Source of the DNA: an uncultured Bacteroidales bacterium | GTDB taxonomy: Bacteria; Bacteroidota; Bacteroidia; Bacteroidales; Paludibacteraceae | NCBI GenBank assembly: GCA_937911935.1 | Contig: CALDQH010000091.1 | Span: 1-9,474, forward strand | Direction: 5' to 3' | DNA length: 9,474 bases | Shown: in pieces, positions 1 through 5,932 of the stretch | How the letters are laid out: the number at the start of each line of letters is the position of its first letter | Numbering within the stretch: position 1 is the stretch's first letter | Made by a program: the position numbers and the translations under genes | The notes under the pieces: generated by a model | The model's input: only the letters and a program-made list of their open reading frames with translations | Database searches by the model: none | What the model was told of the DNA's origin: nothing

Positions 1-200
1 GAAATCGGTCTTATGCTGCAAACCGACCTTCCTCTGTTTACGGTTATGCGCCGAACGAAATTCGCAGAGGGCGTCCGTCAATCCGAGGAAATGGAAAAAA
101 GAATCCGTTCTCATCCCTCCAGCATTCTGATCACATACATGAACGAGCCGATGGCAAACGGCGGAAACCGTCCGCACAGACATCTCGTTCGCGAAGAAAG
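1..200 (+). pseudogene. Glycoside hydrolase family 2 catalytic-domain fragment fused in frame to the glycosyltransferase
   Basis: The first ~65 codons read EIGLMLQTDLPLF, then FAEGVRQSEEMEKRIRSHPSS and YMNEP. This matches the (beta/alpha)8 core of GH2 enzymes: the 'GL(L/M)xxxDLPLF' strand, the 'R.HPS' helix end and the 'NEP' strand whose Glu is the acid/base. After HRHLVREE (residues 55-62 from the ATG at 13) the similarity stops and glycosyltransferase-like sequence begins near TLQQTF (71). Composition also shifts: bases 1-180 are about 51% G+C, bases 301-360 about 42%. The six leucines of the first 58 codons all use CTN, whereas codons after ~223 mostly use TTG or TTA. The rest of the hydrolase is either upstream of the window or absent. 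A real deletion fusion and an assembly join are both possible. Confidence 0.55.
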
Positions 201-1572
201 GCGACACTCAGTACACGATGAAACGTTGCAACAAACATTTTTAAACGCAGGCGTAGATAGCTGCGTAGTGTTGGGCAAAAACATAGGCGATGCCTCGCTG
301 TTGCCTTTGCTACAAAATCTAGCTACCGATTATGCGTTGCTCTATACCAAAACATCTCCTTTAGAACTTTCTAAAACCTCGTTGAAACGTTTTGTTTCGG
401 TGGCAAACGATACGGGCGCATCGATGGTGTATGCCAACTACTACCAAGTAATGAATGGTCAAACCAGCGTGGTGCCTACCATCGAATACCAAATGGGTAG
501 CGTGCGCGATGACTTTAACTTTGGATCGCTTGTTTTGGTGCGTATTGACGATGTAAAAGAGGTTGAGGTGGCGCCATACCAATTTGCCACGTGGTATGCC
601 ATCCGTTTGGCTTTATCGACCATAGCCGATTTTTGCCACATCGACGAGGTGCTTTATACCGAAATGGAAGAAGATACCCGCAAAAGTGGCGAAAAACAGT
701 TTGATTACGTCAATCCACGAAATCGCGCTGTGCAAATCGAAATGGAACAAGCTTGCACCGCCTACCTAAAAGAAACGGGTGTGTATTTGGCTCCTCAATT
801 TAAGGATGTGGATTTTAATGGACATACTTTTGCCAACGAGGCGTCTGTAATTATTCCCGTACGCAACCGCGTAAAAACAGTAGCCGATGCGGTACGTTCT
901 GCCTTGTCGCAACAAACATCGTTTACTTTTAATGTAATCGTGATAGATAATCATTCGACAGATGGCACAACAGAGTTGTTGCGTCAGATTGCAGCGGAAG
1001 ATTCTCGATTAGTGCATATTGTGCCTGTTTCTACCAAACTTGGCATTGGTGGTTGTTGGATGGAGGGGGTAAATAACCCTGCTTGCGGTAAGTTTGCTGT
1101 GCAATTGGATAGCGACGATTTATATCAAGACGATACCGTTTTGCAGCAAATAGTAGATGCTTTTTATGCCCAAAATTGTGCGATGTTAATAGGCTCTTAT
1201 ACCATGACCAATTTTGATTTAGAAGTGTTGCCTCCAGGACTTATCGACCACGCCGAATGGACGCCAGATAATGGACGCAATAACGCTCTTCGCATAAATG
1301 GATTGGGCGCTCCGCGTGCTTTCTTTACTCCGCTACTTAGAGAGTATGGCGTACCCAATGTAAGCTATGGCGAAGACTATGCCTTGGGCTTGCGTTTTAG
1401 CCGCGAATACCAAATAGGCCGCTTGTACAACTCGCTTTACCTATGCCGTCGTTGGGAAGGCAACTCCGATGCCGCCCTTGCTATCGATAAAGTAAATGCC
1501 AATAATTTTTACAAAGACAAATTGCGCACCATCGAGATGGCAGCGCGCTTACAAATGAATATGGGTGAGTAA
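1..1572 (+). CDS. Family 2 glycosyltransferase, 5'-partial at the window edge, apparently chimeric N-terminus
   Basis: The frame is open from base 1; the first ATG is at 13 (519 residues from there), so the true start cannot be fixed. Numbering from that ATG, residues 277-482 are a GT-A fold family 2 domain: SVIIPVRNR (279-287), DNHSTDGT (312-319), the metal/nucleotide-sugar motif LDSDD (365-369), GED (453-455) as the likely catalytic-base region, and RRW (479-481). Residues ~71-260 form a second, degenerate glycosyltransferase-like region (TGASMVYANYYQV, GSVRDDFNFG) that I recall from two-domain Bacteroidales proteins. The family transfers a sugar from an activated donor; donor and acceptor cannot be read. 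Residues 1-~62 do not belong to this family but resemble a GH2 hydrolase (separate entry). mltG follows 14 bp downstream, so the two are probably cotranscribed. The GT assignment is firm; the N-terminus is not. Confidence 0.8.
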   Translation, partial: EIGLMLQTDLPLFTVMRRTKFAEGVRQSEEMEKRIRSHPSSILITYMNEPMANGGNRPHRHLVREERRHSVHDETLQQTFLNAGVDSCVVLGKNIGDASLLPLLQNLATDYALLYTKTSPLELSKTSLKRFVSVANDTGASMVYANYYQVMNGQTSVVPTIEYQMGSVRDDFNFGSLVLVRIDDVKEVEVAPYQFATWYAIRLALSTIADFCHIDEVLYTEMEEDTRKSGEKQFDYVNPRNRAVQIEMEQACTAYLKETGVYLAPQFKDVDFNGHTFANEASVIIPVRNRVKTVADAVRSALSQQTSFTFNVIVIDNHSTDGTTELLRQIAAEDSRLVHIVPVSTKLGIGGCWMEGVNNPACGKFAVQLDSDDLYQDDTVLQQIVDAFYAQNCAMLIGSYTMTNFDLEVLPPGLIDHAEWTPDNGRNNALRINGLGAPRAFFTPLLREYGVPNVSYGEDYALGLRFSREYQIGRLYNSLYLCRRWEGNSDAALAIDKVNANNFYKDKLRTIEMAARLQMNMGE

Positions 1573-1586
1573 GTAAAAAGAAACGT

Positions 1587-2633
1587 ATGAAAAAAATCCT
1601 TTTAAGTGTAATTTTAGTTTTGTTGTTGCTTGGTGGCGGCGTTGGCTACTACTTCTACAAGGTGTTTTTGGATGCTAATATAAATGCAGATCCAGCATCG
1701 ACCACCTATAAATACTTGTACGTTGAACCCAATGACACATGGACCGACGTGGTGACAAAATTGGATAGTAGTGGATGGGTTTTGTCGGTGGACTATCTGG
1801 AAAAATGCATTGCCTATTTAGAAAAAAAAGTTCCTGTATGTGGCAAATACGACCTTGAGCCTAATTTGGGGAATCGAAATTTTGTAAATCGTTTGGCTTA
1901 TGGGTTAACCAATAAAGCGAAATTGCAGTTAAAGATGACCCGATACACGCCTTGGGTGGCTCGTAACTTGTCGCGTCAGTTGGCAGTTGATTCTGCCTCG
2001 TTGGCGGATGTATTTTTAGCGGACACTTTACTGCGTAAATATGGCTTGGATAAGCAGAGCTCGTTGGCATTGTTTGTGCGTATGGATACTGCCGTACAAT
2101 GGTGCATGAGTGCTAAAGAGGTAGAAACCGTGGTTTTGGATGCACGACGTCGATTTTGGAATCCTGTGCGCATGGAAAAAGCGCGTCGAACAGGTTTGAG
2201 TTTAAAAGATATTCATATTTTGGCATCGATCGTAGAAGAAGAAACCAACAATGCTGAAGACCGAAAAATGGTGGCAGGGGTGTATTTGAATCGTCTAAAA
2301 AAACGTATGCCTTTGCAAGCTTGTCCTACCGCGCGCTATGCTACCGGCGATTTTACCTTAAACAGGGTGTTGAAAAAGCATACACAAATCGATTCGCCTT
2401 ACAATACTTACAAATACGCAGGCTTGCCTCCCGGACCCATTCGAATTCCCAGCGGTGCTGCCATCGATGCGGTATTGGATTTTATTTCGCATAAGTACTT
2501 GTATTTCTGTGCTAAACCCGATTTTTCAGGCACACACAACTATGCAACCAACTATGTGGAGCATTCTCGTAATGCCCGTGCATACCAAAAAGCCTTAAAC
2601 AAGCGATTGCGAGAGCAGAGAGCGAAGAAGTAA
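1587..2633 (+). CDS. mltG: Endolytic peptidoglycan transglycosylase MltG (YceG-like)
   Basis: 348 residues, normal for the family. Residues 4-24 are one hydrophobic segment (LLSVILVLLLLGGGVGYYFY) anchoring the protein in the inner membrane, with the remainder periplasmic. The YceG/MltG domain occupies ~45-340. The catalytic block is ILASIVEEET (211-220); E217 aligns with catalytic Glu218 of E. coli MltG. It is followed by VAGVYLNRL (229-237), MPLQACPT (241-248), DSPYNTYK (269-276) and GLPPGPI (279-285), then the late HNYATN (317-322). MltG cleaves nascent glycan strands next to the membrane and sets strand length. One oddity is Cys246 where many homologues have Asp (LQxDPT). It starts 14 bp after the glycosyltransferase stop, suggesting one transcript. 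The ATG at 1587 is chosen because it directly precedes the membrane segment. Confidence 0.93.
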   Translation: MKKILLSVILVLLLLGGGVGYYFYKVFLDANINADPASTTYKYLYVEPNDTWTDVVTKLDSSGWVLSVDYLEKCIAYLEKKVPVCGKYDLEPNLGNRNFVNRLAYGLTNKAKLQLKMTRYTPWVARNLSRQLAVDSASLADVFLADTLLRKYGLDKQSSLALFVRMDTAVQWCMSAKEVETVVLDARRRFWNPVRMEKARRTGLSLKDIHILASIVEEETNNAEDRKMVAGVYLNRLKKRMPLQACPTARYATGDFTLNRVLKKHTQIDSPYNTYKYAGLPPGPIRIPSGAAIDAVLDFISHKYLYFCAKPDFSGTHNYATNYVEHSRNARAYQKALNKRLREQRAKK

Positions 2634-2674
2634 TTTTTTTGCCAAAAAGATTTTCTTATATCAAATTCTTGTAC

Positions 2675-2682
2675 TATATTTG
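2675..2682 (+). promoter_or_regulatory. Bacteroidota -7 promoter box of tRNA-Ser
   Basis: TATATTTG matches the phylum's -7 consensus TAnnTTTG and lies 12 bp before the mature tRNA 5' end, so transcription should start around 2688-2690. The -33 position (about 2651-2654) holds only TTTT instead of TTTG. It lies in the 60-bp gap after mltG, so the tRNA need not depend on read-through. Confidence 0.7.
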
Positions 2683-2693
2683 CACTCGCATTC

Positions 2694-2780
2694 GGAAGGA
2701 TGGGTGAGTGGCTGAAACCACCAGTTTGCTAAACTGACGTACGGGTCACCGTACCGGGGGTTCGAATCCCCCTCCTTCCG
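2694..2780 (+). tRNA. tRNA-Ser, anticodon GCT
   Basis: An 87-nt class II tRNA. The acceptor stem pairs 2694-2700 (GGAAGGA) with 2773-2779 (TCCTTCC), with discriminator G2780. The anticodon loop is TTGCTAA (2726-2732) with anticodon GCT at 2728-2730, reading AGC and AGU codons; its stem has one mismatch at the outermost pair (2721/2737). The long variable arm diagnostic of serine pairs 2739-2744 (GTACGG) with 2749-2754 (CCGTAC) around GTCA. The T arm pairs 2756-2760 (GGGGG) with 2768-2772 (CCCCC) around TTCGAAT. CCA is not encoded (CAA follows), so it must be added after transcription. A promoter lies just upstream and a hairpin terminator 20 bp downstream. Confidence 0.97.
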
Positions 2781-2784
2781 CAAT

Positions 2785-2924
2785 CAAATTTTATAAACGA
2801 AACAGCAACCTTTGGTTGCTGTTTTTTTATTTGTCTAGCTTGGAGCATCAAGCTTGCTTGAAAGCGACAAGTTAGACAAATAAAAAGTAGCATACTACGT
2901 ATGTAGTTTCGTTTATAAAATTTG
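2785..2924. repeat. Nested inverted-repeat (MITE-like) element next to tRNA-Ser
   Basis: The outer arms are 19-bp perfect inverted repeats: caaattttataaacgaaac (2785-2803) and its exact reverse complement (2906-2924). The pairing resumes outside them as gcaat (2780-2784) with attgc (2927-2931) after a 2-nt bulge, so the structure reaches the last tRNA base. Inside lie the tRNA terminator hairpin (2801-2823), a second inverted repeat of 19 bp with one mismatch (2824-2842 / 2868-2886), and at its centre TCAAGC-TT-GCTTGA (2848-2861). A small hairpin CATAC-TAC-GTATG falls in 2887-2905. No reading frame of note is present and no direct target duplication is seen. It is either a decayed non-autonomous element or a structured RNA or terminator region. 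Confidence 0.65.
2801..2828 (+). terminator. Rho-independent terminator after tRNA-Ser
   Basis: A perfect 10-bp stem pairs 2801-2810 (AACAGCAACC) with 2814-2823 (GGTTGCTGTT) across a TTT loop, and the T run continues to 2828. It lies 20 bp beyond the tRNA and overlaps the inner edge of the left arm of the nested inverted-repeat element (2785-2803). Confidence 0.9.
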
Positions 2925-3046
2925 CCATTGCAAGGAACTTCTCAAGAGAGTTGGGGATCACGGAGCGAAGCGACGTAATTCCCCTCCATTGCAAGGATCC
3001 CCGCGGGAGCGAGGGGATCTTTGAGCGAAGCGAGAAAATCCCTCCT
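2925..3046. repeat. Two tandem 61-bp REP-like units
   Basis: Unit 1 (2925-2985) and unit 2 (2986-3046) both open with ccattgcaagga (2925-2936, 2986-2997), both carry gagcgaagcga (2963-2973, 3023-3033), and both end in a C-rich tract. The middles differ: unit 2 has a gatcccc...ggggatc stem. Each can fold with a GGGGAT... arm pairing to the terminal C-rich arm. The core gagcgaagcga resembles the GGAGCGAAGCGAC repeats I know as abundant intergenic elements in many bacterial genomes. Together with 2785-2924 they fill the gap between the tRNA and the outer-membrane protein gene; no gene is visible there. Confidence 0.65.
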
Positions 3047-3082
3047 GCTTTTGTTGTTTTAGGACCTACTTAGAAATTTTGC

Positions 3083-3808
3083 TTAAAAGAACGTAAAATC
3101 GCATCCTTTGCGGGGGTCGCAGGCTTTGTTGCGTTGGGTTCTAATACGATTCTCTTTGCTTCCGATGCGTTGTTTGGGAATTTTATAGGTAACCGATAGG
3201 CATAGGGTAGCGTAACAATCAGGCATAAATTCTGCAGGCATAACAGCATCCATATCGTCGGTTAGCGTAAAACGCCATGTCGCATCTAACCCTATTGCCC
3301 AATCAGATCCAATACTCCAAGCTACTCCCGTTCCAATGGGAAAACTGGCATGAATACCGACATCACGACCTGTTGGGTGTACATCGTACAAAAAGCATCC
3401 TACACCACCAAATAGATAGGCTCTTTCTGGGACAAAACTTGCACCGTTGTTTTCGCGTCGTGCGCCTCTGTCGATAAAGTAATTAAAAACTACTTGTGCG
3501 CTAATATCACCAGCGTGCAAACCATCTGTAGTGCTTCCTTGTGCGGGTTGAGGTAGCCCTATAGGAGCATAGCGCAAATACGCATAGTGTGCTTCGCCTC
3601 TTAACCCCAATCGAGGCATAAAATAGTAAGTATATGATAAGTTTGCTGCACCGCCTATGGCTCCGCTGCAGTCAAAAACAGGGTACGAAGCTCCAACGCC
3701 CAAAGTGATGTGTTGGTTACTGTTGTTGCCAATGCGACTTTTCTTGAGTTGTGCGTATGCGCCGCCAGCAAGGAGTAGGCAAAAGAGTAGGGTGGCAAGT
3801 TTTTTCAT
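3083..3808 (-). CDS. Outer-membrane beta-barrel protein (DUF6089-like)
   Basis: 241 residues from the ATG at 3808. Residues 1-20 (MKKLATLLFCLLLAGGAYAQ) are a Sec signal peptide with an AYA-type cleavage site. The mature part is a run of amphipathic beta strands with alternating aromatic/glycine residues: HITLGVGASYPVF (33-45), ANLSYTYYF (55-63), RLGLRGEAHYAYLRY (66-80), AQVVFNYFI (104-112), ERAYLFGGVGCFLY (128-141), GTGVAWSIGSDWAIGLDATWRF (159-180), ATLCLSVTYKI (200-210). The RFTLTDDMDAV segment (179-189) recalls the DUF6089 family. No ligand or partner can be inferred. The frame stays open to 3985, but this start is chosen because the signal peptide begins here and a -7 box sits just upstream. 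The basic tail after residue 210 is unusual for a barrel, whose last strand normally ends the protein. Confidence 0.8.
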   Translation of the reverse strand: MKKLATLLFCLLLAGGAYAQLKKSRIGNNSNQHITLGVGASYPVFDCSGAIGGAANLSYTYYFMPRLGLRGEAHYAYLRYAPIGLPQPAQGSTTDGLHAGDISAQVVFNYFIDRGARRENNGASFVPERAYLFGGVGCFLYDVHPTGRDVGIHASFPIGTGVAWSIGSDWAIGLDATWRFTLTDDMDAVMPAEFMPDCYATLCLSVTYKIPKQRIGSKENRIRTQRNKACDPRKGCDFTFF

Positions 3809-3827
3809 GTATGTTGATTTTGCGCCA

Positions 3828-3835
3828 CAAAGGTA
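3828..3835 (-). promoter_or_regulatory. -7 promoter box of the beta-barrel gene
   Basis: On the minus strand this reads TACCTTTG, matching TAnnTTTG, and its edge lies 19 bp before the ATG at 3808. The predicted leader is only ~12-15 nt and has no Shine-Dalgarno sequence, as is common in this phylum. No -33 TTTG is found at the right distance. The position argues against the longer frame starting at 3985. Confidence 0.65.
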
Positions 3836-3890
3836 ATAAAAAAATCTTTCTCCTAACTCTTCACTGTTCGCTTCGCTCATGTTGCACCAC

Positions 3891-3911
3891 GGACGCACGA
3901 GCCGTGCGTCC
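3891..3911. repeat. Perfect 9-bp hairpin in the divergent intergenic region
   Basis: GGACGCACG (3891-3899), loop AGC, CGTGCGTCC (3903-3911). It has no T run on either side, so it is unlikely to be an intrinsic terminator. It lies 56 bp upstream of the beta-barrel -7 box and next to another copy of the REP-like core (tcgcttcgctc, 3868-3878, opposite orientation to the copies near 2963 and 3023). It is best read as part of a dispersed palindromic repeat. Confidence 0.6.
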
Positions 3912-3964
3912 CTACTTGCACTCACTTTTTTCATTGCCGTTACAAATACGTGAAAGTATATGCA

Positions 3965-3990
3965 AATTATTGCATAATTATACAATAATT
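3965..3990. promoter_or_regulatory. Possible operator: inverted repeat upstream of korAB
   Basis: AATTATTG (3965-3972) and CAATAATT (3983-3990) form a perfect 8-bp inverted repeat with a 10-bp spacer, so the half-site centres are 18 bp apart, just under two helical turns. It lies ~55 bp upstream of the korA -7 box, in a plausible activator position. The surrounding DNA is very A/T-rich, so chance is a real alternative. Confidence 0.3.
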
Positions 3991-4043
3991 AGAAAAAATA
4001 TGAATAAATCTGCTATAAATAGTGCATAAATAGATTTTTTTTG

Positions 4044-4051
4044 TATTTTTG
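4044..4051 (+). promoter_or_regulatory. -7 promoter box of korAB
   Basis: TATTTTTG fits TAnnTTTG and ends 42 bp before the korA ATG, giving a predicted leader of ~35 nt. No TTTG is present at the expected -33 position, so the promoter may rely on an activator or be weak by consensus. The A/T-rich leader shows no Shine-Dalgarno sequence before korA. Confidence 0.6.
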
Positions 4052-4093
4052 TGCTTTCTGTATCGAAAATAAATAAAACTAACTATATAAACT

Positions 4094-5929
4094 ATGAAAG
4101 TAGAAGCATTGGAAGACGTAACGGTGCGCTTTTCTGGCGACTCCGGAGACGGTATGCAATTGGCTGGAAATATTTTTTCTACCATTTCGGCTACCGCAGG
4201 TAATGACATTAGTACATTCCCCGATTATCCTGCCGACATCCGTGCCCCACAAGGTACTTTAACAGGTGTGTCAGGATTTCAAGTACATATTGGTTCATCA
4301 AAAGTATTAACCCCTGGCGATAAATGCGATGTGTTAATTGCGATGAATCCAGCTGCCTTAAAAACACAATATAAATTCTGTACTTCGCGTTCGATTATCA
4401 TTATCGATACCGATTCGTTTACAGAAGCCGATTTGAAAAAGGCGTTGTTTACCACAGATAATCCATTCGAAGAATTAGGTATTAAAAACGAGGTAGTAGA
4501 AGCTCCTATTTCGAGCATGTGCAAGGAATCTTTGAAAGATTCTGGTTTGGATTTTAAAGCAGCCATGCGTTGCAAAAACATGTTTGCTTTGGGTTTGGTT
4601 TGCTGGTTGTTTAACCGCGATATTCCTGCTGCCGAAGCTATGTTGCGCGAAAAATTTGCTAAAAAACCAGCTATTGCCGAGGCAAATATAAAAGTGTTGA
4701 ACGATGGTTATAACTATGGTCACAACATCCACGCATCGGTAAGCACTACCTATAGCATCGAAACCAAAGAAAAGAAAGCTGCTGGCTTGTACATGGATAT
4801 TAACGGTAACAAGGCAACTTCTTACGGTTTTATTGCTGCTGCCGAAAAATCAGGTTTGCCTTTGTATTTGGGTTCTTATCCTATTACTCCTGCAACCGAT
4901 GTATTGCACGAACTATCTAAACATAAATCGTTGGGCGTAATGACCGTTCAATGCGAAGACGAAATTGCTGGTTGTGCATCGGCAGTGGGTGCTTCTTATG
5001 CAGGTGCATTGGCCATTACTTCTACCTCGGGTCCTGGTGTTTGCTTAAAAAGCGAAGCCATGAACTTGGCTGTTATTGCCGAACTTCCTTTGGTAGTGCT
5101 TAACGTTCAGCGTGGTGGTCCATCTACAGGTCTTCCTACCAAATCAGAACAAACCGACCTTTTGCAAGCCCTTTACGGACGTAACGGCGAAAGCCCTATG
5201 CCTGTAATTGCTGCAAAATCGCCTGGCGATTGCTTTGATGCCGCTTATATGGCTTGTAAAATTGCCTTGGAACACATGACTCCTGTTGTGTTGTTAACCG
5301 ATGCCTTTATTGCCAATGGTTCAGCTGCTTGGAAATTGCCTAACTTAGCCGATTATCCAGCTATCCAACCTCCATACGTTAAACCCGAAATGGCTGGCAA
5401 CTGGACTCCTTTCCAACGCAACGAAGAAACAGGTGTACGTTATTGGGCAGTTCCTGGTCAAGAAGGCTTTATGCACCGCATCGGTGGTTTGGAAAAGAGC
5501 AACGAAACAGGTGCTATCTCTACCGAACCCGAAAATCACCACAAAATGACCTTGCTTCGTCAAGCTAAGGTAGATAAAATTCCTGTGCCCGATGTAGTGG
5601 TAGAAGGAGCCGAAGATGCCGAATTGTTAGTTGTTGGTTTTGGTGGTACTTACGGTCACCTTTGCTCGGCTGTCGAAGAAATGAACAAAGCTGGCAAAAA
5701 AGTGGCATTAGCACACTTTAGCTACATCAATCCACTACCCAAAAACACCGAAGAGGTATTGAAAAAATACAAAAAAGTGGTGGTAGCAGAACAAAACATG
5801 GGACAATTTGCCGGATACCTTCGCATGAAGATAGATGGTTTCTGCCCAATGCAATTTAACCAAGTAAAAGGTCAGCCATTCGTAGTAGAAGAGTTGATTG
5901 AAGCATTTACTAAAATGATGGAGGCATAA
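4094..5929 (+). CDS. korA: 2-oxoglutarate:ferredoxin oxidoreductase subunit alpha (fused gamma-alpha)
   Basis: 611 residues, the usual size for the two-subunit enzyme. Residues ~8-200 are the gamma domain, with GDSGDGMQLAG (15-25). Residues ~240-440 are the alpha domain I: GSYPITPATD (260-269), QCEDEIAG (287-294), TSTSGPG (310-316) and QRGGPSTGLPTKSEQTDL (339-356). Residues ~500-611 are the transketolase C-terminal-like domain. With KorB it interconverts 2-oxoglutarate + CoA and succinyl-CoA + CO2, passing electrons to or from ferredoxin in the cytoplasm. It starts at 4094 because the conserved gamma domain begins within a few residues and the -7 box is at 4044. The stop is 3 bp before korB. 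Related 2-oxoacid oxidoreductases share these motifs, so the substrate rests on overall resemblance. Confidence 0.93.
   Translation: MKVEALEDVTVRFSGDSGDGMQLAGNIFSTISATAGNDISTFPDYPADIRAPQGTLTGVSGFQVHIGSSKVLTPGDKCDVLIAMNPAALKTQYKFCTSRSIIIIDTDSFTEADLKKALFTTDNPFEELGIKNEVVEAPISSMCKESLKDSGLDFKAAMRCKNMFALGLVCWLFNRDIPAAEAMLREKFAKKPAIAEANIKVLNDGYNYGHNIHASVSTTYSIETKEKKAAGLYMDINGNKATSYGFIAAAEKSGLPLYLGSYPITPATDVLHELSKHKSLGVMTVQCEDEIAGCASAVGASYAGALAITSTSGPGVCLKSEAMNLAVIAELPLVVLNVQRGGPSTGLPTKSEQTDLLQALYGRNGESPMPVIAAKSPGDCFDAAYMACKIALEHMTPVVLLTDAFIANGSAAWKLPNLADYPAIQPPYVKPEMAGNWTPFQRNEETGVRYWAVPGQEGFMHRIGGLEKSNETGAISTEPENHHKMTLLRQAKVDKIPVPDVVVEGAEDAELLVVGFGGTYGHLCSAVEEMNKAGKKVALAHFSYINPLPKNTEEVLKKYKKVVVAEQNMGQFAGYLRMKIDGFCPMQFNQVKGQPFVVEELIEAFTKMMEA
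5920..5924 (+). promoter_or_regulatory. Shine-Dalgarno sequence of korB inside the korA 3' end
   Basis: GGAGG lies 8 nt before the korB ATG at 5933, overlapping the last codons of korA. It is the clearest Shine-Dalgarno sequence in the window, where other starts have A/T-rich leaders. It fixes the korB start and suggests efficient coupled translation of the two subunits. Confidence 0.7.
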
Positions 5930-5932
5930 GTT

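Noticed and set aside
2634..2640. T run directly after the mltG stop as a terminator
   Set aside because: There is no stem before it; the run alone is not an intrinsic terminator.
2776..2934. Target-site duplication flanking the nested element beside the tRNA
   Set aside because: The flanks gcaat and attgc are inverted rather than direct, so they extend the palindrome and do not support a classical transposition duplication.
3809..3985. 59-residue N-terminal extension of the beta-barrel protein
   Set aside because: The signal peptide begins at the ATG at 3808 and a TAnnTTTG box lies at 3828-3835 inside the would-be extension, which also covers a hairpin repeat.
3751..4029. 92-residue plus-strand frame in the divergent intergenic region
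   Set aside because: It overlaps the 5' end of the barrel gene, the hairpin at 3891-3911 and the A/T-rich korA upstream region; no start signal or protein-like pattern.
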